A stretch of 64,000 bases of DNA, from the NCBI GenBank assembly GCA_958450365.1, contig CAUEEP010000408.1, forward strand, positions 67,501 to 131,500, in the 5' to 3' direction. Made by a program: the position numbers and the translations under genes. Position 1 is the first letter of the stretch, and each line of letters starts with the position of its first letter. Origin of the DNA: Mesorhabditis belari (taxonomy: Eukaryota; Nematoda; Chromadorea; Rhabditida; Rhabditidae). The notes beneath the pieces were generated by a model, which was not told the DNA's origin, did not search any database, and saw only the letters and a program-made list of their open reading frames with translations. Positions 23,757-34,382 of this stretch are shown piece after piece.

Positions 23757-24496
23757 CCAGAAGAAATAATTGAAAAAAACAAAGAATAGAGGTAATGCAA
23801 CAACACTAGCCGCAAAAGTACTAACAAGGGAAGGCCAACTGGCTGAGCCGATCAAATGCTATGCGACCTATCCCATTCTACACAGAATTTTATGCTGATT
23901 TCAAATAGATGTTCCACTTTTGCTAAATGACAATCTGCCCGGAGTTATAAGCATCTAAAGTTTTGTTAGGACTCTGAAATTTGGTCCTTTAGGTCTTAGT
24001 GGTCTTCTTGAAGACCAAATTCGGTGCAGTCGTGGCCGAGTGGTGCAGCGTTGGTTTGGGTCTTAGTAGCCTCCCTGCGGATTTGTTTGAATGCAGAGTG
24101 GCGCTCGTTTCCAGAGTGTGACCTTTCTTTTCTTTTGCTTTTTTCAGGAACTGACTAGTGTTCTTTATCGATGATTGTCATCAATGTTAGTTTTTTTGTC
24201 TTTATTTGAGAACTGCACCACTCGGCCACGAATTTGGTCTTCAAGAAGACCGCTAAGACCTAAAGGGCCAAATTTCAGAGTCCTAACAAAACTTTAGATG
24301 CTTATAACTCCTGGCAGATTATCATTTAGCAAAAGTGGAATATTATTCGGAATCAGCATAAAATTCTGTGTCAAATGGGATAGGTCGCATAGCATTTGAT
24401 CGGCTCAGCCAGTTGACCTTCCCTTGTTAGTACTTTTGCGGCTAGTGTTGTTGCATTTGTTCACTGTTTTTCAATTATTCTTTTTGCTTCTTTAAT
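23757..24496. mobile_element. foldback element around a tRNA-like core
   Basis: Arms 23757-24040 and 24216-24496 are inverted copies of about 280 bases at roughly 85-90%; both contain gcaacaacactag, gcatagcatttgatcggctc and agatgcttataactc motifs in opposite orientation. The loop starts with gtcgtggccgagtggtgcag, an exact Pol III A box (TGGCCGAGTGG) typical of Ser/Leu tRNAs, and has a weak B box GTTTGAATGC near 24090. The A box is repeated inverted at 24216-24230. No coding sequence. Confidence 0.75.
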
Positions 24497-25239
24497 GAAA
24501 AAGTCGAGCAACTCTTTCCCACGGTTAGTCCTTATTAATTTGAATGCCCAAATAATCGAATTGAAAGTCTAAAGTACGTTTGCAAATCGAAATTAGATAG
24601 AAGCCTTTCTCTCAAATGTAAAAATGAAATGTTTTTTGTTTAAATAAAAATGCTACTGATCCTTTTTCTCTCTTTTCCAAATTCTACACCATTTCTTCTG
24701 CATTTCAATGAGCTCACGCTCGAGTAGGCGACGACAAAACGACGAAATTTGCGCAACGAAAAGGGAAACGAGAAGAGTTTGACTACTAAACAAATGGCAA
24801 CCATTTTAGCTTCAGAACTAATATTTTTACTTCTTATATTGGCTTCTTATATTGGCTTATATAGGCTTTTTTATATTTATATTTTAGTCTCCATGCAGTT
24901 CTTTTCTTCAAACAATCATAATCATCTATTAGGTAAATGAATACGAAATGTGGATTTCAACATTTTCATCAATTTCCAACGATAGAAAGCTGATATCGAT
25001 GAATGTTTTGATGATGAATGTTATAAACTATTTGAAAGTTGTAAATCTCCTCTACAAAATAGGCTAAAACGTTTTTCAATTGATCGAAGCATTGCAGAAA
25101 TTTCGAGCCCGAAATGCGAGTGACCAAAAAAGGAATCGAGTCAGTTTAGGGACAAGTTTCGTGTGGTCAAACTTAGCGACAAGTTTAGTTTGGTCACTTA
25201 TCAACAAAGTGACCGGTGCGCCGGTTCACAAGGCAAAGA

Positions 25240-25995
25240 TTTTGGTAAAATCAATTCAGTGCCCCACCGTCCTCGTACAGTCGCGTAGTCGCAAGAGTTT
25301 TTTAGTATTTCATTTTTTTCAAAGCACCCGTACTTTCAAAAAATGCGTCTTTGGTATCAAAAAATAGCCCTGAATTTCAGCTATTTTTTGATATCTAAAC
25401 GAGCATTGTAGCATAAACCAGTGTCGAGAAAAACGCGTTTTTTCGGGATGGTTGCGTAGTCTAACTTTGAACATCCGTTCTCTGCGCTACTTTATGCTAC
25501 AATGCGCACTTTGGTATCAAAAAATAGCCCTGAATTTCAGCTATTTTTTGATATCTAAACGAGCATTGTAGCATAAACCAGTGTCGAGAAAAACGCGTTT
25601 TTTCGGGATGGTTGCGTAGTCTAACTTTGAACATCCCGTTCTCTGCGCTACTTTATGCTACAATGCGCACTTTGGTATCAAAAAATAGCCCTGAATTTCA
25701 GCTATTTTTTGATATCTAAACGAGCATTGTAGCATAAACCAGTGTCGAGAAAAACGCGTTTTTTCGGGATGGTTGCGTAGTCTAACTTTGAACATCCCGT
25801 TCTCTGCGCTACTTTATGCTACAATGCGCACTTTGGTATCAAAAAATAGCCCTGAATTTCAGCTATTTTTTGATATCTAAACGAGCATTGTAGCATAAAC
25901 CAGTGTCGAGAAAAACTCGTTCAAAGCTAGACTACGCAACGCTCCACACCGTCATTATGGGAGTGGGGTACTATTACAGTATTTACGGTATTTTC
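25240..25995. mobile_element. MITE with an amplified 160-bp core
   Basis: Four copies of a 160/161-bp unit (starts 25350, 25511, 25672, 25833) with ttggtatcaaaaaatagccc, gatatctaaacgagcattg and aaaaacgcgttttttcgg. The right side ends ctattacagtatttacggta, the terminus of the MITE family also at 38108-38389 and 28211-29040. The left side carries the family motif gtacagtcgcgtagtcgc at 25275 but its extreme end is degraded. Confidence 0.75.
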
Positions 25996-26461
25996 ATCAG
26001 TGTAAGTCTAAAATTTATCAAAGTTTCTTTTCAAAAACAATCTTTTTTTCAGTAATAAGTTTGGGATTTATTAAAAAACTTTTCAAATAATTGATGCCAT
26101 TTGGTTATTTTGGTATTAAATGTGATTGTGGGAGATCGAAAAAAAAAAAAGAAAAAGTTGTCTCTTTTTTAGATTTAGACTCATTCTAGAGAAGTCTTTT
26201 TCTCTTTTTCTCTTTTATTTTTTTCAAATTGGATCGCTGTGTTCTTATCTTTTCCTTTTTTTCAAACCTCTGCCCAAAATTTTCCCAAAAAATTTCCCCG
26301 TATTCCGTATTTTTTGGTAGTGAAACAGATAAAATACCCAATTTTGGCTTTGTTTCTTTTTCCTTTCGAAATTCAAACGCGAAACTGGTTTAGCTTTTTC
26401 TTTGACTAGGTGTGCCAGAAGGTTGACGTTTACATAAATTTCGCCTCTAACTAATAAGACT

Positions 26462-26580
26462 CAAAGAACTCTGAAGAGTACTCTTCTTTCCCTTCAAAGA
26501 AGAGTACTCTTTCTCTTCAAAGAAGAGTACTCTGAAGAGTTCTTTGAGTACTTTGTAGTACTTTGTACTTTCTGTACTTT
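26462..26580. repeat. GAAGAGTACTCTT repeats
   Basis: Several copies of the near-palindrome agaagagtactctt and then tagtactttg repeats, leading into two copies of the ~50-bp interspersed repeat (26560-26625 and 26690-26735). The remaining sequence between 26000 and 26900 shows no gene. Confidence 0.7.
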
Positions 26581-26905
26581 CTGCGCAACAAATTCGAAAC
26601 GTCGACCTTCTGGTGCATTGAATTCTTGATCTTTCTCTCTATTTTTCCATATAAAGGTTCTCTTTTTTGTAAAACTTTTTTGTAAACGCAAAACTTGTAA
26701 ACCCCACTCTTTCTAGCGCACTGAATTCTGCGATTTTCCTCCGAAATCTTCCGAAAAGAAGTCATTTGGAGGGAGGAGCGCGGGAGCGCGGAGTTTAAAG
26801 TCAACATTTCGAGGAGTCTCGATTGTTGCTTCTTGCTTCTTTTGGAGACTGTGCTTCTATTAGAATTTGTTTTTACGGTATACAATTTTTAGGTCTTTCA
26901 CACAA

Positions 26906-29900
26906 ATGCGATTCGTGCTCACGCTAGCCGCCCTTCACCTCTACTACGGGTCACTCAAAGCCGATCCCTCGTGCTATCAAGAATGCAAATCGGTTGGTAG
27001 CTGTCGGAATTGTAAATATTCGAGAATCGAAGTTAACTTTGCCAAGTACTTAATTACAATTTTCACCATTTCCCACGTAGCGTTGGGGTGGCGCAATCGA
27101 AACGATTTCAACTTGTAAACCGACTCGAGTTGTTACTCAAGTGCTTTCTTCAGTACAAGACAAATTAAATAAATGAATTTAAATGAGAATTCTCATCGCG
27201 TATTCCCATTGATGACTCATTTTAGTAATTCTTTGGATAAGCCAAAAAGCTAAACTGGTACTCGGATTCAGACTGATAAAGCTAAAAAAAAGAAAACTTG
27301 ACTTTTCTAGCTATGATTGGTAAAGTAAAGGTAGAGGTAAAGCTAAACAACTAGAGATTTTGCTTAAGCAAAATGACTTCAAAACATTTCGTAAGAAGTA
27401 ACAAGTCGAGGTTTGCACATTCTTCTGCAAAAAAACAAGAAACAGCTAAACCTTTGAATACTCGTGAATTGAGTTTTGCTCCTCTTTCACACGCAAACAT
27501 TGCAAAGCTCTATTCAACAAGAAACACCCCGTCTTCAAGTACGCGAACGACACTAAATGACAAAAAATCTAACGATAGAAAAGATTTAATGAGAAATTTG
27601 TCTCTGGAATTGCCAGTGTGGCTGTCTCTCGGGTTCGATCCCGCTTCGCGGTGATATAGCCATAATTGTGTGTGTGTGTGTGTGTGTGTGTTGAATTGTG
27701 ATTATCATCCTGGTGTATATCTTAAATTTCTCCCACTTTTACCCATACCCATCAGCCATTCGAGGTTCACCAAGAAACGACATGCATTCAGTTTTCTTTT
27801 TCAGCTATGCACATCGTTTGAGATTTTTTTCTAAAATCCAATTTTAAGCCATTTTATGCAAATTTTACAAACACTCATAACATTCTCAGGATCGAGCTCC
27901 CCTGTGCGGTGTCTGGTTGGAGAAAGAGGAGAACGGGATTGCTGCGGGCACTTATCAGGTGAATTTTAAGAAAAATGTTTCTATTTTTTTTTTACTGCAA
28001 ATCGACAATTTGAGATTTTCAAGCTACAAATTCCAGTATCAAATGCGAAAAACAAAAACTTTCAGTTAAACACGGGTGTCGTCAATTTGACTTGTGAGTT
28101 CAGCTCGAGGCCGGTGCCAGCCGCGATCACCTGGCAACACCGGCCGTCCGATGAGGTGAGTGCAAGAGTCGAAAGTCTTTTGAGCTTTTGAGCTAGCAAA
28201 CCAAAATCCTTACCATAAATACTGTAATTGAGCGGCATGCCGTTCTTTCCCTTTTGATTTTCTTCTTGATCATTCAATGCGTCGATGTTCTTGAAATCCC
28301 GTCAATGCGAGCAACCTCAAAAGATCTTCGATTTCCTTCTCTATTCGAGCATCTTTCAGCATCTATAACAAACAGAAAATAAGATAATTAAATCAATAAA
28401 GTAAACCTGTAAATATAAAAGAATCGTTTTAGACAACTTGAAACAGTGAATCAGATGGTCGTTGAGTCCGTTTGCTGCAAATTTGATCCCACATGTTTGA
28501 CGTAAGATTGGATGCAGCTCCGAGAAATCTTGAAATATCTAGCCGCCACGATGATCGAAAAACCTTTGACCATCTTTGTAGCAGCCAGTTTCTTCTTCTT
28601 CTTTCTTCTTTCTTCTTCTTCTGGCTTTCCTCTTTTTCTTTGTAGGTGGCTCATCCGCTTCACTTGAAGATCCCTTAAGTTCAGCGTTGACCAAGTTTTC
28701 GTTGGCATCTTGCTCGGTGAGCTCATCACAAGTTTCCCTGAAGAATTCCTCGTTTTCCTCATGTTTGCAACGAGCCCGAAATTCCTTCATTTCATCAAAC
28801 AGGTTCCCATCGAGATTCATTTCTAAAAAAATAAAATTAGTACTTATAATAATGATATAATAAGCAGAAAAAGATAAAAACGACAAAATGTATGCTAAAA
28901 AGACGTTCTACGGAAATACTTTTAAAGAAAAAAATCAAAATCGTTATATTTAAAACGTAATTTTTACACTTGCCGTTCTATTAGAGGGTGCCGTTCTATT
29001 AGAGAGTGCCGTCTATTAGAGAATTACAGTATTTACGGTATCAAGTTTCATAAAGACTCGAGTTCGATAAGGCTTGATAGAGACCCAAGACCAGAGTTGT
29101 CAAAAAAAGCCAAATCTTTGGCTCGGCCGAAACCTAGTCAAGTCTTTGGGTTAGCCTGGAGATTTGGCTCTTTTGCCAATGCAATCCTTTCAGCTCGGCG
29201 GAAACTGGAACGAGTTCGCGTGCTCGAATCTCGTCTCAAACAAAAAGTGCAGGTAAGAGTTTTGGGTTCGGGATGAATTTTCGATATGCCAAAAATTCAG
29301 TCAAGAGGTCGAGCATCGAGTGACAACTCAATGCGATTTGCGGACCACATCGCTTTACATGAGCGGCAAATATCGATGTCAAGGACAAGTGCCCGATAAC
29401 ACGAAAAAGGCGTACAGGTGAGAGTGTACAAAAATTTCCATATAATAGGCGTACTTTAGTTGAAAGTCGTTTAAAACTGACCAGTTTAGCTCCGAAATCA
29501 TCGTCAACGTGGTCGGCATTGAAAAAGTGCAAGTCAGCGACAATTTGCTCGCCTACGGTCAGCCGGGTTTTGTCGAAGTTGAGGTGAGAAGTTTAAAGAA
29601 AAGAAAGCTCAGAATTGAATTAGCGTTTAGTTAGCTTAAAACTAGCACATTCGATTACCCAAGAGTATATTCAGCAACTGTTCTAGGCTCAATTTTTGAA
29701 TTCATTTTGCCACCAAAATTGACACCTAATAAACTTCTCCAGGTTTGTGCCAACCCACGACCCGAAGTAGCATTTATTGTCAATGGAGATCTGATAAAAA
29801 CCGAGCAATCATTGGGCAAAGCGGCTGTTTCAGCGTTGAGGCCATTGAAAGTTCGATCGAAAGTTGACGGTTAGTTACTCAAAACCCCTGGATGCCCAAA

Positions 29901-30141
29901 ATTTCCTAATACCTATTTTTAAAAACTTCCAGGCCCAGCTCGTCCTGTAGCCTACTGTCACTCGGTTCGACTTTTCCTACCAGAAGTGCATTCGAAAGAA
30001 AACATTTCGGTGATTGTGCGAAATGAAGGAGAGACGAGAACACTGCCACTACATCTACACGTTGAAGGACTTCCGAAATCCGCGATAATTCCACCAATGT
30101 TTTTGACTTTTGTACTATTAGGTGCAATGTATTATCAATAG
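26906..30141 (+). CDS. secreted or anchored immunoglobulin-domain protein
   Basis: About 283 residues from eight exons: 26906-26992 (end uncertain), 27890-27958, 28066-28155, 29194-29252, 29301-29417, 29490-29583, 29743-29869, 29933-30141. The N-terminus is a signal peptide (MRFVLTLAALHLYYGSLKA) followed by a Cys-rich start. An Ig fold is suggested by NLTCEF with Trp in AITWQ (exon 3) and by the F-strand motif SGKYRCQG (exon 5). A second Ig-like or beta-rich part follows. The last 18 residues are hydrophobic (SAIIPPMFLTFVLLGAMYY), fitting a GPI-anchor signal or a C-terminal membrane segment. Exon 1 could instead end at a GTAAAT about 25 bases later or at GTTAAC, which changes only a few residues. 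ATG follows an acceptor at 26891-26892. It is probably a cell-surface recognition protein; no named ortholog is claimed. An AATAAA cluster follows the stop. Confidence 0.7.
27610..27690 (+). repeat. B-box-like tRNA fragment followed by (TG)n
   Basis: tctcgggttcgatcccgctt contains a perfect B box (GGTTCGATCCC) inside a short hairpin. No A box is seen at the right distance. A (TG)13 microsatellite follows. Confidence 0.45.
28211..29040 (-). mobile_element. DNA transposon nested in the Ig-gene intron
   Basis: Inverted ends taccataaatactgtaatt (28211-28229) and aattacagtatttacggta (29022-29040) bracket 830 bases in intron 3 of the Ig gene. The terminal TA on each side is consistent with a TA target duplication. 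Subterminal tctattagag repeats lie at the right end. The minus strand carries one gene-like region (see next entry). The ends match the MITEs elsewhere in the window, so this may be a relative of the source of that family. Confidence 0.7.
28451..28820 (-). pseudogene. helix-turn-helix protein of the intronic transposon
   Basis: From ATG 28820 an acidic region (NLDGNLFDEMKEFRARCKHE, later DELTEQDANENLV) leads to a Lys/Arg-rich tract. After a frame change in that low-complexity tract (28590-28625) comes KMVKGFSIIVAARYFKISRS, which looks like a psq/CENP-B-type helix-turn-helix of pogo-like transposases. No DDE domain follows, and the frame closes at 28451. It could be a spliced first exon of an accessory protein, or a remnant. 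Confidence 0.45.
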
Positions 30142-30345
30142 AAATAAATAAATAAATATTATCTCAGTCATTCGAACGAACGAAAGTCAAGAACGAACGT
30201 TTTTATAAATAAATTCAGCTACACGGTATAACAAACGATAAAATAGTACAAAAGAAAAGAAATATTGAAATGAGTATCGTGAATCCAAGATAGGAAGTAA
30301 CAATATAGAATAAATAGCGCGTAAAACAAATGGGAAACAACGTTT

Positions 30346-33300
30346 TTAAGCCGAATAGACACGGAGCGATTTGTCCATTCCAACCGACACCACACCAGTC
30401 GCATCAGCTGAAATTTGTGTTTTAAAAAATATAAAATTGCGCTACCTTGGATTCGAACACCGGTCACCGTCGACGTGTGATTAGCCCATTCGCCAACAAC
30501 CTGGAATACAAAAATTTCTGGGTTTTTTTTGGGTTACGGCTCGGATTTGTAACCAGAGCATTTAACTAAAACTAATCAAGTCAAGCAAAACTTACAGCCC
30601 AAGGTTTAACGTGAATCATTTTCACATCAGAACTTCCCACACAAAGGAAAGCTCCAAATTGATCAAATGACAAGCATGAAACCTAAAAACGAACATTAAA
30701 AGCACACGAGTTTTCATTTACCGGAGCTTTTCCATCGATGATTTCTGTAGAGCAGCGCAACATTTCCAACTTTCGAAGATCCCACAATTTCACCTTAACA
30801 TTGAGAAATTTTAAATAGATAAGCGGTCAAAACAAACCGTTCCATCATCGGATCCTGTAGCCAAATGGAAACCGATCTCCGAGAAAGCCATGCATTTGAT
30901 TGCACCCTCATGTCCAGGGAAATTTGCGGCATTCACTTGCTGACGAAGATCCCAAATCTAAATCCACTTTATGCTTTTACACCATTGCAACATGTTTACC
31001 TTCACAATGTTATCATCGCCTCCAGTTCCAAAGATTAATCCTAAAGACATTCAAAAATTAGAAATAACCCATTAAACCCAACCATCAGGATGGAGTTGAC
31101 CACAGTTGATTGGTTTGGAACCCTCAGAATCACGAGGGCGATGCTGAAAAATTAATTCTAATCAAATTTTATAAGTCTATAGACTAATGATAATTAAGTA
31201 CTAACCAATTACGAACTCAAAACGATTTTATTTGTTCTTCAAAACTTACAACACAAATAGCACGTCCGGTATTAATATCCGAGAAGGCCCACGAAGCATC
31301 ATGTGACACGGAAAGGATGTAATCGTTCGTTGGATGCAAAGAGACGTCAGTGACTGGCGCAGAATGGCAGTCGATCGTCACTCGGCTTCCCTCTTCACCA
31401 ACGGACCAAATTCTAACCTAAAAGAAACAAACTAGAAAGTGAGCAAAACTATGAAGACTTTCAATTTCACCAAAACATACCTGAGCGTCGTAAGCAGCTG
31501 AGATGACAGTTTTCTTGTTGGGATGCAAAATGACCGAAGAAATCTAAAAATTATTTTAATGCCCATATGCTTTTAAATGAGACAGCACGGTTAGACTTTT
31601 TTTCTAGTCCTAACCGATAACTTGACAAAGGTTTTTCAGTTAAGAGATCGACCAATGCATGGGCATAGCCAGGATTTCGCGTCTAACGGCCCCAGCCCCT
31701 CGAGACTACCCTCAATCAATTTCCAACCAAAATTTTTTTTAAATCAGGCCAAAAAACTGTCTAGAGTTTTTTGAAAAAATTCAAGAGGCTTGAGATTTTG
31801 GCATTTTAGTGCAAAAATTTCGATAAAAGCAGTTTTTGGGCTTCAATGCTTGATTTTACAAAACTAACGTTATGATCTTCAGAATGTGGAGAAAATTTGA
31901 CTAGGGGGTTGACCAACATGAAAAACGGTTGTCCGCCTAGTTTTCGAGATTTGCGCGAACAAAAATCGAAAAAGCTAAAAAAGTTAAAATGACCAACTTC
32001 AAACCACTCGAGGAGCTCGGACCATTAGACTAAAAGTCGCGAAATCCTGGCTACGCCCATGGGCCAATGCATGGAGAATTTTGATAAAATGAACCTTCTT
32101 TGAATGTCCTTTCCATGATGTAACTTCTTGTTCTTTTTCCAAATCGAAGAGCACCACATTCTTGTCGGCACCGCCAGTAGCAACCAATTGATCCTTTAAT
32201 AAGATGTATACAAAAATAAGTAAGACTAAATTTACCTTCAAATCTAGAGCCGTAATACCAGGAACACCAGTAGAGTGGAGAGCTGTGTGGCAGACTTTCT
32301 GGAACAAGCATTTGTCGCTTAAGCAAGCTGAAGCGAACCTGTTCAAATGATTTAATGTCTTCTGGTTTGGTGAGACTGTCAGGCAACTTCTTTCCGCGAG
32401 CTTTACGCGCCGCGGTCAAAACCTTGGCCTTCTGGTCGAGTTTCTCCTTGACCGCATCGGACATTCCTAAAACAAATTTTCTTATGATGCAAAAGATTCA
32501 GTAAAAACCTTGTGATTCCTCCATTTCTACATCGACAGCCTTTGTTGAGACTTCTTGAATAGCCGAATGTGGCTTCAATGTTGAGAGGGCTTCTCTGGCA
32601 GCCGCGAGTTCTTTCATCAAACGAGCGATCACTCTTGTTGCTCCATCGTGCTAAAATAAACAAGATTAGAACCTAGCAGGTAGGCCTTATTGTTTTTACT
32701 TGTTTTCTAAACGCACCTGGTAAAGTGTGTCAGATAATTCTTGACGAGCTGTGGTCAATTTTTGTCGCAAAGTGAAATTGTTGAGAGCATACCTAAAAAC
32801 AACACAAATAAACAAACAATTCGCAAAACTCACATGTCGAACTCGTCCTGAAGCATTTTGAGAAGGGAAGGAATCGACGTCTGTCCAACACTTCGTGGCG
32901 GGCCCACATCTTCGGCTTCTTTTAGCTCGATTAGCTCAAATTGAAATATTACCGTAAATACTCTAATAGAAGCGCACCCTTTGACTGAATATCATGTTCT
33001 TGAGAAAGCTCAAGGTATTTAGTCTTCTGTTTTGTGGTCTGTTCCTTCTGTCCGCAAAAAACCCCCTAATTTCATTTAACTTTCTATTTTTCTATCTTTA
33101 GATCACGTTTTGCGTTTAGCACTTTTCCTTTTAAAAAGATAATTGTTTAACAACTTTAGTGTTAAGTTCGAACAAGCTCATAAAATAGAGGGATCTACTC
33201 CAGTATCGGGGGGGGGGGGGGGGATATCCCATCTTTTTTTCACTATTTTTCTATGTCGTTACATGGTTTTTAAATTTTTTCCTAACATTAACTAGTTTGG

Positions 33301-33900
33301 GCTACTCTTTATCTACTTCAACAGCAAAAAAGTGCAGGAACGGGGGAACATCCCCGTACCCCCACGAGTTTTTCTAACTTTTAATACCAAATCTAGTGGG
33401 ATGTACTAAGTTTTAGCATAAATATCTATTAAATTAGTATATCCTATTACATTTTTATTAAGTTCTAGTCTAATCTAGTCAGTAAAATAATAAATTCTAA
33501 TGATTACAAGGAGAAAAAGAGAAAACGGGGGTATGGGTGGGGTGCCCCCCCCCCCTTTTTTCCTGTTGGAATATGTAAAAAGTGGCTTAAACTCGTTAAT
33601 GTTAGGTAAAAAAACCATGTAAAACAGAACAATAGTGAAAAAACAAGGAAAATTACCACCCCCTCCCCCCGATACTGGATGTTAGCTAGTTAATTTCTAG
33701 CTGCGCTGAAACTGAAGTACTCCTCAACTCAAACACTAAAAAAATACCTGATCTTCCGAGAGCGACTCTTGATTGATGGGATCGCAGCCTTGATCCTTGA
33801 TGTATTTGACGATGACTCGTTTCTCGAAGACTCGCCCCGATATAGGAGACACCACCGGCATCTCACATCGTTCGCCGCTGATCGAACAGGTGAAAACCAT
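30346..33900 (-). CDS. prp-19: PRP19 pre-mRNA-processing factor, U-box E3 ligase
   Basis: Core of the Prp19/NineTeen complex, which activates the spliceosome in the nucleus; the U-box gives ubiquitin-ligase activity. Sixteen exons on the minus strand give 496 residues (the family is about 500): 33748-33900, 32834-32934, 32717-32792, 32509-32650, 32339-32466, 32236-32298, 32095-32193, 31481-31543, 31250-31417, 31083-31143, 31000-31040, 30838-30957, 30722-30793, 30596-30682, 30446-30500, 30346-30407. The U-box is at residues 1-70 ([20 protein letters not shown]), followed by a helical tetramerisation region. WD40 repeats run from about residue 215, with [24 protein letters not shown] and VKLWDLRKL blades and the end [14 protein letters not shown]. 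All phases close. ATG is six bases behind an acceptor, suggesting trans-splicing. It is tail-to-tail with the Ig gene, 204 bases apart, and divergent from nud-1. Confidence 0.95.
31660..32085. mobile_element. hAT-like nonautonomous element in prp-19 intron 7
   Basis: Ends gggcatagccaggatttcgcg and cgcgaaatcctggctacgccc are inverted copies, and the direct 9-10 mer ccaatgcatg flanks both sides (near 31661 and 32066). GGCGTAGCCAGGA-type termini are known from hAT elements, which make 8-bp duplications. No transposase is present in about 400 bases. Confidence 0.6.
32948..33000. repeat. MITE-family end in prp-19 intron 1
   Basis: attaccgtaaatactctaat plus agaagcgcaccc is a copy of the family terminus. 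No partner end is recognisable nearby, so it is a fragment. Confidence 0.55.
33195..33680. mobile_element. foldback insertion with G/C runs in prp-19 intron 1
   Basis: ccagtatcgggggg... at 33201 and ...cccccgatactgg at 33674 are inverted. The arms also share catggtttttaaatttttt / ggtaaaaaaaccatg and taacattaact / gttaatgttagg. It contains poly-G (33208-33222) and poly-C (33546-33556) tracts. No coding sequence. Confidence 0.75.
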
Positions 33901-34382
33901 CTTGCTCTGAAAATAGATCACATTAGGCTGGTCAGAACAAGAAAAAAAAAAAGAGTCAGAGATTTGTGACAAAATTTTAGTTCGCTGCTTGAAAAATGAC
34001 CGAAACTCGCCTTTTAGCGTTTACTTGCAATGTTTCAACGCCAGCCAAGGTCTAACTTTATCAAAAGAAAAAAACAAACCCTTTTTTGAAAGCAATTTTA
34101 ATTTTAAAACTTAAAACCTTTAAAAACAAACAATTTTGAAAAGTTGACAACAAAAACGAACAATTTATAAGCAAGAACAGCGCTTTTGTGGCGATATTCG
34201 GAAAAATTTTTGAGTTCACTCGTCGAGGATGTCATTTGGTGCGGCGCGTACTCGCTATTTTGCTCAATTACTCGTTGTCAAAGGCAATTTCCAGAAACAC
34301 TTTCACAACAATGTCATTTTGAATTTGAATTGTTCTTTTCCCATTACCTGTTACCCGATTGATTAACTTTTTGATCTTTCAG
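33901..34382. promoter_or_regulatory. shared divergent promoter region of prp-19 and nud-1
   Basis: The two start codons are 482 bases apart on opposite strands and both sit just behind splice acceptors, so the region must hold both promoters and outrons. It is AT-rich with no recognisable TATA box. An open ATG at 34230 (gatgtcatttggtgcggcg) may belong to a 5' exon of nud-1 but is not needed for the conserved protein. Confidence 0.5.

Noticed and set aside
27373..27654. 93-residue open frame in the Ig-gene intron
   Set aside because: Composition looks like non-coding DNA, no domain, ends in a tRNA-like fragment, and lacks usable splice sites in the right phase.
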